From Membranipora membranacea (taxonomy: Eukaryota > Bryozoa > Gymnolaemata > Cheilostomatida > Membraniporidae), in assembly GCA_914767715.1 (NCBI GenBank), contig OU612068.1, positions 19,344,001 through 19,408,000 of the forward strand: a stretch of 64,000 nt of DNA. The letters are read 5' to 3'. Below are positions 35,745 to 49,200 of the stretch, piece after piece. The notes below the pieces were generated by a model. That model was given only the letters and a program-made list of their open reading frames with translations, ran no database searches and had not been told where the DNA came from. Positions within the stretch are counted from its first letter, which is position 1. Each line of letters begins with the position of its first letter. A program made the position numbers and the translations under genes.

Positions 35745-38135
35745 TCTCTTTTTAGTTGTATATTCAGATATCATAGTAGAACATCTTCTCGCTGCAAGAC
35801 TATTTTAAGACCTAAATATTATGCATGTCCCAAAACATCCCAAATCAGTCTTTATGTCCCAACATTGTATGCATTCACTCTTATCAACACCATGATAAAC
35901 TTAAAAGTAAAATTAAACTAAACAAATATGGATAAGATGGAGAGCAGAATAAAAATTATCGACCTGGCTCACTTAAAACTGAATCCATGGGATCAAATGG
36001 CAAATTGTCTATGAAGAAATTTCAGAAAATCTAGAAACTAGAGGAATTCAAGTCTTGCTGATACTAGGCTAATAAGGGTATAGTGGAACTTGCATAACAA
36101 TGAACGGAATTCTGCCTCTATTGAACAAAAATGTCTGATGGTTTGGTGGCCTTGAGTATATATATTTAATAATATACTTTTATGGTCAGGCTACAATTCA
36201 TTTTTTGAAAATTTTGTGTGCAGTGACAAAAAAAAATCTATATAACTTAATAAGGTAAGGTGATGAGACAAGGAAAAAAATGTACTGATCTAATATTGTC
36301 GATGTAGGTTAGCTGCTGTCAAAAAACTGTAATCAATTCAGCCCTCCTTCTTCCACCAGCACAGATATCTATGCATATACTGTATCTTTGTACCCCTGCT
36401 ATTTTCTTTTTAACAGTAACTGTTTTATTGACAACAACTTTCATCATCAAAATGATGTTCTTCCAAATGTGTCAGAGCAAGCAAAAAAATTTTAAATAGA
36501 ACAAAAGAAGAAAAATTGAAGCCATAGACCGTTCGGCTGAATACTGAAAAATTATTATATCTTAGACATGAAATAAATGGATGTCTGTTGTCTGAGTGCT
36601 TTTAAATTCACTTGGAGAGCTGGTTAATTTTACAGTACTACATGGCTTGTTCGGTTCAGTGTAGGTCACTGAATTTGTATCACGTTGTTCAGTGTACCGC
36701 ACTGAATTTGGATGGTTGTGGAAAAAGCGGGAACTGAATTCTTTCTCCTTCGCATGCGCAGCCCTAGGATATTGGTCAGGAGCAAACTGTGGCTTGTTTT
36801 AGGTAATTTAGCCCCAGTCATCTGTACTATATGATAAGCGCGAGTGTTTCCCAGTTAGCATTTGTGTGTACACCTGCCCTCAATATTTCACGCACACTTC
36901 AATATTGCAATAATGGTGAGGGTTTGATATATAAGGGAGCAAAAGTTTCAAAATTTTGCCAATTATTGTATAGATTTTCCTATGTTGGGCAGAAGCTATT
37001 TCAATGACAGTCTGACCTAAGGGAGCAAAAGTGCATGTAACTTTATTTATCAAACTTTAGCTTATTATAATTTATAGATTTTCCTATGTGGGCAAGTGTT
37101 GGTTAATTTCGATAACCTCTAGATATAAAGGCGCTAAACTGCATGTAACTTGATTTATCAAAATTGAACTTATATTATTAGACTGGTTTTGAACCAAGCA
37201 ATGTATAATAGGTCTTTTTAATTGAAGTACATAAGTAAATATCTGTTTATATATTGTATTCTCCCTCCAGACTGTGTCTACTGAAAGTAAGCTACTGGCA
37301 GTACATTAACTATTGACGAGGCACCATTTTGAGCACCATACTTACAATGATTTTAATTTGTTTCACAGAGCAAAATGCACTAACATATCCATGCATATTT
37401 AATATGAGTGCACACTACACACTTGGCCTGGCCATGTTGTTGTTTGTAATCTAGACAGTCCGAGATCAAGAATGCTACAATTTTCATGTAATTGGAGTTG
37501 CTCCTCCTCTCTAGCCGCCACCGACTCCCAATAGAAGTGGAGCGAACCCGAATGCAGGCAATTTGGATCAAACTTGATCTGGGACAGGCCCATCCTATTG
37601 TGATTTGAAATCGTGAAACATAACATACAAAAACAAAAGGTTTCCATTGTATGTCCAAGGAAACATTTTTAGGGTTGTAGTCTAAACCACATGCTGCCGT
37701 AGGTTTGGAGTTTTAAAATAACTCAGCATGCTATATCTGAGTGGTCTGAATTGAGGTTGTAATTGTGGAATATCAATCATTTGAAATGGATTTCTCAATT
37801 CTTTTGTTTGTCAGCCCCACTACATTCGGAGTTACGACAGATCTTATGCTACCGCAAGGAATTCTGTTTATTTCTTGTGGATGTTTGCAATTTGATAAGC
37901 AGTTCCGATAGAAATTTGGTCATTGACATGTGTATACATGTATTGTTTGTAGTTAGTATGTTCCATTATTGACTCTTATGACGTAAGTAAATGATTCAGG
38001 CTGTGGTAAGACATCTGGGTGTTCTCAGAAGTTACATGCACCAAGCCGTGGACTTGGAGATAAACTCCGGAGGTGAAATGGATAAAGCTTTGACCAAACT
38101 CTATAAGCTGTCCATTCTCACTGCTTACTGCAAAC
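35745..38135. other. Intergenic between the 35 kb ORF and the clusterin-like gene
   Basis: No supported exon. A relic of the GATCAAGTTTG element family lies at about 37440-37610 (TTTGATCCAAATTGCCTGC on the minus strand). A short CpG-containing stretch with CGCATGCGC at about 36750-36765 could be promoter-like but has no assigned gene. Confidence 0.4.
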
Positions 38136-41100
38136 ATGAAGGTTGTGATACTATTTCTGGCCTGTGCCGGCCTTGTCTACTCACAGGTTGAGGTACCCGC
38201 AGGTGCTCTCAGTGGTAAGTCACTGTGTTCTAATATATGAAATATATTTTTATTATATATTTATTCATCCACTTAATTTACTGATCAAGCATTTGCATAT
38301 AAGACCATGTGGTACATCAAGTAGTCAGGCTTTGGTTTACAATAGAGAGGAGTCACAGTCAAATTTCTGGAAACAAAGATAATAAACAATTTTTTAGTCT
38401 ACCCTTGTAAAGCTCAAAATAATTAGGAAAAATTAAGTGATGTTTCAAAAGTTGCAGATTTGTAAAAGAGTATATGAAATTGTAAGGCAACAGATAAAAG
38501 AAACAGAAATAGATGACTTTATTCTAACTTCATTTCCGCAAATTTTTGCATTTCACCTTCATTGTATGTTCGACTTTTTATATATATTCTGGATATTCGA
38601 TAATCCACACATATCATACATGCTGAGTTGTGTTTTCTTTGTTTTATAGCTGTAAGGAATGCTGGTATCGCTGTGATTAGTAATGAAATTCAGCAGGTGA
38701 ACAAGCAGCTAACTGATGCTGTCAATGCATTCAAGCCAATCAATGCCACATGTGACAAGCTCATGAACTCTGCAATTTCCAAATGCGGTACCTGCGTTGA
38801 GTCAAAATGCAGAGCCAGGTAAATAGACAAGTAAGAGTTGTAATTTTGGGACCATCTGTAAGATGCAATTTAGAACATCTCCAAAAACCACTGTAAAATC
38901 GATGTTTGATACACCTTTTAAAGGCAAATGCTGTGACAGCATATGGGTTAGAGCATTGCAATTTTCCCATGTTTCATTAATCACCCGCTAAGCATAATAT
39001 TAATTCCATGAATTTAAAACGGGTTCCCCTCACCCTACCACGAAATTAAATAACCTTGACTTGCCGTTTTCCGAACACTATTCCATTATTAATGTTTGTT
39101 TACTAGCTAATGACTGATTGTTACTCAGTTTCTTTTAATTGCGCTAAAAATTCATCATTTGTTTTACTTTTTTGCAGAGCTGAGAGTGTGTGCTCCCCCG
39201 AGGAATGGCAGAAGGTCTTGGGTCAGACCATCAGTTTCTTCAAGGATGGAGTCCCAGGATTCTTCTCCAAGACGATCCCAGATGTGTTTGTCAACGAGAT
39301 CGGAGGTGGAATCGTTGATATTTCTAAAGACGTTGGTAAATTCTTCGAGAACACCATCGGAGGTGGCATCCTCGACTTTGGCAAAAACTTTGGAAACGGT
39401 GAGATACTTTTTTTATCAGACGTAATCATGGCTTGTACAAAAAATTCATCATCGATTTGTTGTTGATATGATAGAAGACCAATGGACCAACTAATGGCAT
39501 TACAGTAAGAGGTGCAGAGCAGGATTTTATCTAACAATAATAATCATGACACTTGTTTTTGGGTGTCATTTTTTAGTTGCAACGTTTTTCTGTAATTCAA
39601 CTTGACAGGTGTTGTTGATATTGGAAAAGACATAGGAAATGGCGTGGTGGACATTGGTAAAGGAATCGGAAACGGTGTTGTTGACTTTGGTAAGACAATC
39701 GGAAATGGTGTTGTTGATGTTGGAAAGAAGATTGGAGACGGTTTTGGCAAAGCTATTGATGGTATCAAGGATGTCGGAAACAAGCTCAAAGACTTTGGCA
39801 GTAGCATTGGCAATGCTTTTGGCGGACTCTTCGGAAGTAAGTCCCTTATATACCTTTAAACTCGGTTGGCATGTGTCTATTTTACAACCCCATTAAGCAT
39901 ACCTAGCTATATTATATTATGTAAAGCAATTCAAATTGACCCTCAAAATTTTGTCCAGAATCTAGTATTATTATAAATTTTACCTAGTACGCCGGCTTCA
40001 TGTACCAACATTTCATAAATTTAAGCTACATAACACCAGTCCCAATGACTTCATCTCAAGCCTAATATATAGAAACAGGTGGTAAAGATTTTACTCAGCA
40101 GATTTTCTTTTAAACGTTATTGGCATAACTTTCATTCAATTGAGAAAAGAGGGAGAAAAAAATTTCAATCAAGAAGCAGTAAAAGGTAATCGGAAACAAT
40201 GACGTTTAAATGATTTATGCTTGATTTTTGAACGTAAATTAAATGGTGTATTATTAAAAGTAGATGCTATAATATTTCTCATGTGATTCAGAGAGAGAGA
40301 TGGCCAGAGATGAGTTTATCAGAACCAGAAGAGCAGGAGAGCCAGGATGCAGTCAGTTTGAGAATGATGCCGAGGCTGCCTGCGGATTCTATCTGTCTGC
40401 TAGCTACTGCGCTGACTGTGGATTCAACTCCGACAGCAGTATGTGTTCTTACATCATTACTTACTTATTTTACGAAATCTAATGTGCTGTCAGTTCAAAC
40501 CTAGATCAAGTTTTGGCCCAGTTTGCTTTCGGTTTTGCTCCACTTCCACAGCTGAGCAGTGGGAGTGGGGGATGCGATTCCGAATATTGGCACACTGGGT
40601 CAAACTTGATTTAGGTCAATCCAAACTAAGCTGATTATGTATTTGGGATAATTCACAAGTGGTCACACAGATACAGTGATTCTTTTGGATGCTTTTTATG
40701 CTGTTACTGGGGTGACACTGTCTTGGATTCTGTGCTGGGAAATTATGAGACTCGTGCTGGAAAATATTAACGCCTTTAAAACTTCCCACGCTATGACGTC
40801 CAGTTAGTATTCGACAATTGAACAAGTTTGCAGTTGTCTGAACATGTAAAGAGAGGAAATAACTTACCTGACTGACTTGGGGTGACAGAAATAAGTGATA
40901 GATTAATTGCAGAAAGAGAAGAAACTATCATAGTTGTGTATAAACTGTGTATTTTGCCAACTGTTCACTAATAACAGTCCCTCTTGGTTACTTATTTTTA
41001 GGCTGCCCAGGTTACAAGGCTGCCACAGACAATATCAAGTCTGCAAACGCTGCCAGAAAATGGATCACTGGCATCCAGAAACAGAACTACGATGTTTTGA

Positions 41101-41285
41101 AGATGTCCTTTAACCCAGCTAACATGGCTGGTAATGGAGGTTTCAAGGATGTCGCTGTCTCAGTCAACCTGTTTGGCAAAGACCTGCAGTTCACTGCTAG
41201 CTCCCCAATCAACCCATATATTCCCAATGTTGCAGGTTCAGTCATTGCCAGGGATGCACTCGCCGCCTACAAGGCAAGCGCTTAA
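38136..41285 (+). CDS. Clusterin-like secreted heterodimer precursor with a central Gly-rich 11-residue repeat, complete
   Basis: Six exons join in phase: 38136-38214, 38650-38818, 39178-39398, 39609-39836, 40292-40438 and 41002-41285 (TAA), giving 375 residues. Residues 1-17 are a signal peptide (MKVVILFLACAGLVYSQ). Cys at 61, 72, 75, 80 and 88 have spacing 10-2-4-7, identical to the first cluster of human clusterin as I know it. Cys at 252, 263, 272, 275 and 283 have spacing 10-8-2-7 (human 9-6-2-7). There are no other Cys in the mature chain. RTRR at 243-246 lies between the clusters, where clusterin is cut into two chains. The end (DVAVSVNLFGKDLQF ... ARDALAAYK) resembles the clusterin C-terminus. 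Residues about 124-232 are repeats of the GNGVVDIGKDI type, absent from vertebrate clusterin. One N-glycosylation site is at 58. A chaperone-like extracellular role is inference. Confidence 0.9.
40502..40613. mobile_element. 112 bp palindromic MITE, TAGATCAAGTTT family, in an intron of the clusterin-like gene
   Basis: The ends TAGATCAAGTTTTGGCCCA and TGGGTCAAACTTGATTTA are inverted. The centre pairs CCACTTCCAC with GTGGGAGTGG loosely. Flanks GTTCAAACC and GGTCAATCC match at seven of nine positions, a decayed 9 bp duplication. Confidence 0.65.
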
Positions 41286-41306
41286 ATTTAACTCGTTTAT
41301 TGGTTG

Positions 41307-41312
41307 AATAAA
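41307..41312 (+). terminator. Poly(A) signal AATAAA of the clusterin-like gene
   Basis: Canonical AATAAA 22 bases after the stop codon. Confidence 0.7.
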
Positions 41313-42300
41313 TATTGTATATGAATTTCAAAACCAGCGAAGATAATCTTATATTTTACAAACTCTCAGGTAATGATTTAAATAAAAGAAATGTATAAGG
41401 TTCTTAATAATACTGCCGATAGTGAAAGCAACAACAGCATGGATTACATAAGAAATATTATGATGACAAGTTTTGTGTCTTCCACAAGAAAAATTAAACA
41501 GTACAGTCTGTTCGACTCAAACTATATCACCCCCCCCCCCCCCCACTCTGCTTCTAAAGGACTTTGTTGAGAGACATTGCCTCCAAGCTCGTTTGAATAC
41601 AGTTACAGACCACAATTGACATTAAATAGAAACTATTGTGTACCTGTATATAATTCTGTGTCTCAATCAAAAGAAGTGGGAGTGGAAGTCGCAATTCATG
41701 ATGAAAATAAGTTATTCGAAGAGAAAATTGATCCAATATAAATAGGCAAAAAGTCACAGAGATCTTTAATGTCTGATATGGGTGCTCACCTTATAGTGAG
41801 ATTTGCATTGAATCATTTGATAATCTGGAAATTAATGCTTTCAGTGAATTTTATAACCGGTGCGTTTAGAAGTAATGGCCGCAAAGATGGCGAGGGATTT
41901 GCTGTTCTAATTAGATAAAACATAACATTTGCTAAAACATTCAGAGACAGACAGCAGTATATTGTAACAAATTATGATATTCCATCTTGTAATTGGGTAG
42001 TATTCTACCCTCTTGGAAGTTTGTATAGACCAGGCCATTTGTTGTCGAGTAACGTCTGAACTTCCACCTCTGCCATTGTCGACAATTTTTTTAGCTCATG
42101 ATCGCCATCCAACAAGTAATCCTATAAATAAAACCACTTTCTTCGTTCCTTATGCATAATTTGATTTCATTTGCAATAAAATAAACCGGTTTAAAGGTCA
42201 TGAGAAAAAAGAGGTGGTTGGCTCTGACTTATCCTGCTAGAAGTAAGAAATGACTATGTATTCAATTTATAGCTATATCTATGGCGTCACAATTTTGTTA
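41313..42300. other. Intergenic, no gene seen
   Basis: Contains a C run (about 17) at 41529-41546; otherwise unremarkable AT-rich DNA. Confidence 0.4.
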
Positions 42301-42314
42301 GTGAATGGTATAAC

Positions 42315-42344
42315 CAGAGACTATAGATATAGATATAGTCTCTG
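42315..42344. mobile_element. Micro-palindrome insertion, CAGAGACTATA family, exact 7 bp duplication GTATAAC
   Basis: A 30 bp insert with arms CAGAGACTATA and TATAGTCTCTG is flanked by GTATAAC (42308-42314, 42345-42351). Confidence 0.75.
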
Positions 42345-42506
42345 GTATAACCATAAACAATTTGTGTTTTTGTTTACTTTTACGTTAATATGTACAAGGG
42401 TAGCCATAAATCAGATAATTGGTATTTAAAGAGGTAGGAATCGAAGGGGGTGCACGGGGATTAATCATGTGAAGTGACAGGCAAGACCATTGGCTGATCA
42501 ATGTAA

Positions 42507-42542
42507 TTAGAGGCGGAGAATGGCCTTGGTCTCCGCCTCTAA
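42507..42542. repeat. 36 bp hairpin, separate type
   Basis: TTAGAGGCGGAGA and its complement TCTCCGCCTCTAA enclose ATGGCCTTGG. No flanking duplication is seen, and the ends differ from the CA...TG micro-palindromes. Confidence 0.7.
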
Positions 42543-43228
42543 CAGCCAGTCCACGTTGCGTTCTCAAGTGCTCAAGTGTGTTATATAAGAAATTGTGATT
42601 CGCAGACACCCATAAATAAAGTTGAATAGAAGCTATGATATAGCTATTGTTGTGTTGGCTCATCACACTTGGGATTATAGGGTTTAATTACAACGGTCAA
42701 TTTCAATCTTGACAACGGTATCTAGGCAACCTCTAAAACCATAAATCATAACGTCAAAATTGACCAATAAGAGCTCGTATATTTTGAAGCGGATGATTTG
42801 AAATCATCGGAACTGGGCAATTTCGTATAACATCAGTCATATTTTCACCACTTTCCAATGCCATTATTGGAATGAAAATTTATTGGGCATGTGTATCACA
42901 CAATTCCGCATCAGCTTGTCTGATTCCCACTAAAAATAATTCACTGCTTCTCCTCTTAATTCCGAAAAAGCAGGAGGAATTTGAATGCTGCTAACCCCAT
43001 TTGAATTTGATATGGCTGGGTGATCGCTTTACATTGACTGGCCCTTATATACCGGTCGAGGCACTTTAAACTCATTGAACTGAATTAAGGCAAATCATGT
43101 CCAGCCTAAGACCAATGACTCTATAACTTCATCTAGACATGTTTTATACATACTAACCAACTATCGGCAAAGCCCTGGCCCTGGGTTAGATTCATAAGAA
43201 GCACAATGGACAGATAAACTTGTTAAAA

Positions 43229-46200
43229 TCAATAACAAGAACAAAACCTCCTTGGACTTTCATTGACTGTTGACTGTATCACCTTGTATTTGTCGATTTC
43301 CGACGTCGTTCTCTTTATGGCTGAGTTGATGGGATGTTCCCTCACACAGCAATGACGATGCAGATTTTTCTTATCAAAAGGAAATCCAAAATACTCAAGA
43401 AGCCGATTGAGGTTCATTTGAACATCTGAGACAAAGTCTTTATATATGATGATGTGAAGCGGACCCTTCCAATACTCAAGCCAGAACTTAGCATGAATTA
43501 GCCACTTCTGTATATGAGTTTTACTATAACTCCTCCACTGAGTACCTGTCAATAACAGTAGCATATAGTTTGACTTGAAGAAGGTTCATTAATTTGATGA
43601 CAGGCCCTCTGTGGTTCGTGCATTTCCAGTGGTTGTGTGCCGCAGTGGTTGGGGCCCCAATCAAAAAAATACCTTTAGAACTGCAGAGGGCCTGTAAATT
43701 TTGTTATCTTTTAATCTACACTGAATTACTGCCCCCTTCACTTGTGGACTCAGTGTTTCAATTAGTTAGTGAGATGATAGAATTGACTCCGGCCAAGTTG
43801 TAGCAGCTCATGCCCTCATGTGATATGATTAAAAGTTTTACTGATAATGATAAGTTTGTTCACCCTTTCCGCAACCTTAACCAGCCCGACTATCACATCA
43901 ATGAACTATCTTCCTTTTTGATTGATCACATTACAACAATCTTCATTCCATCTCTGAAATTGCTCTCCCTTTAATTTAGATAGGACAACTCTCTCAGTGT
44001 TCTGTAACCGATATATTCATAGTTTAATCAGAGACTATATCTATAGTCCCTGGTCTAATCATAAGTGTAATACAAATACTTTGCTTACGAAATCAACTTT
44101 AAGTTTCATGTAAAAACCTGTGTCTTCCTTTCCTCACTTTGCCTGTGGAAGAACTCTGACAGAATCCTCTAATACGATGTTTGTCATGCGCAACCGATCA
44201 AATTCAGCTCGATTATGGAACATAATAATTAATTTCACCAAATTCACCGTCACCTCTCAATATTCATCTCAAATAGAGTTACACTTATGTTTCACCGATA
44301 AAAAAACAAGCTATTATTATTAATGATATGAGTTATTGGTTTTTGCACTTTTCTGAAGCTCATAAAACACTCTGATGAGCATACCATTGACATTATCAAA
44401 TATCAAATATCAATAATTTGCTTGTCAAGAAGCAATCAGACAGCTTTTGATTGAAAGACCCCTGTTGAACCCACAAACGTCGCAAACGTGGAAACGTCGC
44501 AATCTAGCGTTCCACTAACCTCGCAATCCCAAAAACATCGCAACGAAGGGTCTTTATAACGTCGCAAACCCAGAAACGTCGCAAATGTAGCAACCCAACA
44601 GAAATGCTGAGTTGTCTTCTCATTTGATGCAAATTGGTGATGATGATTTGTTGCGAGAAGTAGATAGGAGCATAGGATTTTCAAAGCACGGTGGGGCATT
44701 GAATATCAATGTTATATATTGTTTTATGGATAACTGTTGAGTATTTTTCAGGTTATTTGAATCATTTTTTTCACTTCCTTTATTGTTACCTCAGAATCCA
44801 TTAACGCTGTCATAAAAGGGATGCTAACCAACATCTAGCAGATATAGTGACATACCAATTTGTAATGTACCTTAATGTTTGATTTAGCCAATGATTGAAG
44901 TCGTCAAGAGGTATTGACACAGGTGGATTGAGTGCTAAAATTTTTTCCTCTTGCTGACATAGCCTTAATCCCATAACTCAATTTTCTTCGACCAGGATTT
45001 GAGTTTACAAACTGCATTTAATTCTACAACCTATTTTTATAGGACTGTAAAAATTGAAAACGACAAGCTCAAAATCTTGTTCGGAGTTGCTCAAGCACTC
45101 TAGATTACAGAGTGATGAAAACACAATTGCCATTACGCAATGCAATGTTCTAAAATCGCCACCTATTGTATGCTAATGCTTCATACGGTATCAAGTTTAG
45201 GTTTTATTATCATAAAATTTATATGAAACCCTTGAAGTTTCATCTTGGGAATGATGTAAAAATTCCTTAGTCAGTAGATAAAGGATAAGTCATAAAGAGA
45301 TGAAGCTGTTCATGTCTAAATGATTTTATATTTTTTTCCCATTTCTGGTATTCCAAGTAGTGTAAAAGCATACTTCAAGCATAGCCTATATCAAACATGA
45401 CGGTATATTTCAAGCTTGACATGTATGCAGATATTCGCCTTACTTGCGCTAAATCTTGATAAGCATCCCGTATAAGATAGCAGTAATGAATTCTGAGGTA
45501 ACAAGTTTTATCATGTGAAAAAAATGATTCAAATAACCTGAAAAATACTCAACAATTATCCATAGCACAATATTATAACGTGGATATTCAACTCCCCACC
45601 GTGTTTTGAAAATCCTATGCTCCTATCTACTTCTCGCAACAAATCATCATCACCAATTTGCATCAGATGAGAAGACAACTCAGCATTTCTGTTGAGTTGC
45701 GACATTTGGACGTTAGTGGGTTTGAGCTATTGCAACATTTAAAAATTGCGACGTTTGTGGATTTGGGACGTTATAAAAACCGTTCGTTGCGACGTTTTTG
45801 GGATTGCGACGTTAGTGGAACGCTAGATTGCGACGTTTTGACGTTTGCGACGTTTGTTGGTTCAACAACCCCCCTGTATATTTAAAACATGAGAAAAATT
45901 TTCGATTGCATCTTAGTAATATATCACCACCTGTCAAGTTTGAATTGGTGATTATTGGTTTGTAGCTCAAAAGCTCAAACAGCAAGTGGTAGCTAATATA
46001 CCCTTTGTTTAAAACGGGAGAAATTTTCCGTCGAAATTTTAGACGTTGCCCCTGTCGCCGGTGAAAAAAAATCAACAGGGAAAACCCTACTGTCTAAGTT
46101 GAGGAATCTTGTATCTAGGGCTACTTAATGAGGTCCATGAAATGCTTATTCTTACCATTTTTAATTTTCTTATTGCTATCAAGGTACAGGTCGAGTGTGA

Positions 46201-49200
46201 TTGCGTCTGAAGACATCTTAGCATTGTTTTCTGTCTTTTCAACAGCCTTGGCCCTACAAATCAATAGAATAGGATGTACCAAAGAATTTACGAAATGTCC
46301 CTTTGCTTTGATTTGACAAATAATTTCTTAACGACTTTATCTTTACTGTTTAGTAACAAACAGAAGGTGGGGCTGGCCCTAAAGAGTGCTGTAAATGCCC
46401 TAAATCGTCATACTGAGAATTTTATACATCCTAGCAAGCAGAATCTTAGGTGTGAGGCCATGGGGGACCTCCTAAACTGGGTGTGTAGCAATCTTGCTGT
46501 TTAGTAAGAAACAGAAGATTGGGCTGCCCCTATAGAGGGCCGCAAATTCCCTAAATCCGCATACTAAGAATGTGATACATCCTAGAAAACCAGAAAACAT
46601 CCTAATTGTGAGGCAATGAGGGACCTCCTGATTTGTGTGTGCAGCAAGCTGCCTAAACTGTGACCGGCACTAATCAGCCGTTGGCTGTGACACTTTAATC
46701 TGAGCCTAGGCTGAGAAGAAGAGAGGGGAGGTACTTTGTAAGCTAAAAAATGGCACAGAAGTAGCAATGCTTGCTTTATTGTAACCTAGGGTGTTCTCCA
46801 GGCCTGACTGCAGACTGGGACAATTTCCCAGTGCAATTTTTGGTAATGTTGTTGACAGGGCCTGAGCATGGCTTGGTTGAATTGCAAGAAGTTAGACTCA
46901 AGAGGCTTAAAATCCTGCAAAAAAAAACCGGGGGAGATAACTCGATCACTGCTGATGCTTGCATTCAAATAAAACTTAGCATATACAACCATCGTAAGGA
47001 CTACGCTAGAGCCTTTCTGCACACAAAATATTGTGTTCGGTGAGCTTAAAATATAATGAAACACCCAAAACTAACCCTGTAGACAAAATCAAATAGAAAC
47101 TCTAAGATATATTTAGAAAGCAATTTAGGTCTTAATTTCAACGTGTTAAGTATGTCCCTGAAGCGAGGAACGCCCCCCCTCCCTCTACCTCCCTACTCTA
47201 CCTACTTTTGGCCTTGTCTATTCAAGGTCTTTGCTTCCGGATCCAGTGTATTTAAAATTTTATAGGATAATTCTATTGGGGAAGCTTAATTTGGGTCTCT
47301 AGTACCCTAGCCTTTCCAAATTTCTGTTGCCTGAAATAATTTTTATCAGTCAACATCAATATTGACATGAAGAATAACCCTGACATCTCTTCTAAGAAAT
47401 CAGGTCACTCATCCCCTGTGGGCTGAGGTGTGGACACCTCAAGGTTTCCTACTAATGCTATATCATGTTGATATGACATCAATAATCAATAACAGTCAAA
47501 GATCAGTATTGGGGCCTTGGGAGGGGGGGGGGGGGATGATATCTTGAACAAAAATTATTAGTTACTATTTCTGGTTTAACAGATAGCCAATTCTGATAAT
47601 AAATAAACATGATAATTATAAGGCTACTATACTATAATAATCCAATAAAACTAATGGCAATAGATGAACAGGATATGAATTGATATCATAATCAATTCAT
47701 ATCCGTCTATTATTATATTTTTGGCACAAACATTACATTAGAGATGACCTCTGGATGACAATTTATTGTATATCTATACTCACATGAATGTTGCAGAAAA
47801 GGAAATCAAAAAGGTTATAGATTTGCTCGAGATTCTTTTCAGAACTTTTTTTTATTGTACTGAGCATAATGGAATTACAGCAACTAAACTTTTTGCATCA
47901 CGTTAATAATGTTAAGCCCTGACAAGTCATGTGACCTGCAGGGACCCAGCAACCAAAGTATGTAATGAGAGACGCTAATGGAAATTGGAGATGGTGTGAT
48001 AATTTGAAGGGACTGGACCAATAGCTAGATTACTATGAGCATTGGGTTATGTCATAATAAAGTATTGAATTGAACAATTTTATCTCAATCATAAGACGCT
48101 GACCCAATTTTCAATGTTGAATGCTTGGTCATTGTGAATTCTCAAGTCTGTTTTAAGTATGTAGCTGGCCAGAATTACCCTCAAACATATAAAAATAAAT
48201 ATTTATAAGTTTTTGAAATCACCTCAAAGGAATAGAGTAGTTGCAAAGGGAGAAACTTCCCTAGTGAGAATCGGTGCCAGCTAACATGAATTCCCTCTAG
48301 ATCAAGTTTGCTCCATTTTTCCCCGGTTGGAATTGCCCCCCCTCTACTGACACGCCGAAGTAGAGGGGGGCAATTCCAACGGGGGAAAAATGGAGCAAAC
48401 TTGATCTAAATTCCCTCTAACTGGCGAAAGTAAACACTTTGAAAAATTTACTCACTTACATTTTCCATTGTTAAGATTCTAACAATTTCTTGGTGATGGT
48501 GTCCATTTGTTCGTCAATTCTGCACTAGATTAACAATATCTAATACATGGCAAGTACCCTGTCCGCCAAACAATATATTACATTGGCAATGATCGTCACT
48601 TTCTGTTATAAATGCGTGAAGCAAACCCATATTTTTAAGTTACATTATATACTGCTCTTACCTCTTAAAATCAGAGAATGCGCTGTCGAATGGGTGTCTG
48701 AGTATGAGCGCAGCGCGGTGAACATGCTGGAAGACGTTATAGTGCTTGTTTTGCAGGTCAAACCAGGGTTCATGAGTTTTAATAAAGACACAATCAGATA
48801 CCAGGCCACCATCAGCATCCTTCCTCCTCCAGTTTATACCTTTGTAAGACTCACAATGTGTACCTAAGTAGTTTAAGGACCCATGGTACCCTGCAACAGA
48901 TAAAAAGCAAAATATAAAACGATGTACAGTCAACCTGGAAATTGAGAAACTGAGAAATTGATGCCTTGATATTTGAGCACCGTCGCATCTGATCATTTTT
49001 TGTGATCATTTTATGTGATTATATTATATCATATCATAACATATTATATTATATTATAGTATATTATATTATAGTATTTTATATTGTATTATATTATATT
49101 ATATTATATATTCTGCTCACACAAACAAATCAAATTTAAATCTTATTTGCTGATCAAGTCATAAGTGACACCTAAGACCATGCATAAAACCAATATGTAA

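Noticed and set aside
36745-36775. NRF1-type promoter site CGCATGCGC
   Set aside because: A single short motif without an identified transcript start or gene next to it.
39223-39813. Minus-strand open frames rich in Pro/Ser/Phe opposite the clusterin-like exons
   Set aside because: They are antisense shadows of the Gly-Val-Asp repeat on the plus strand.
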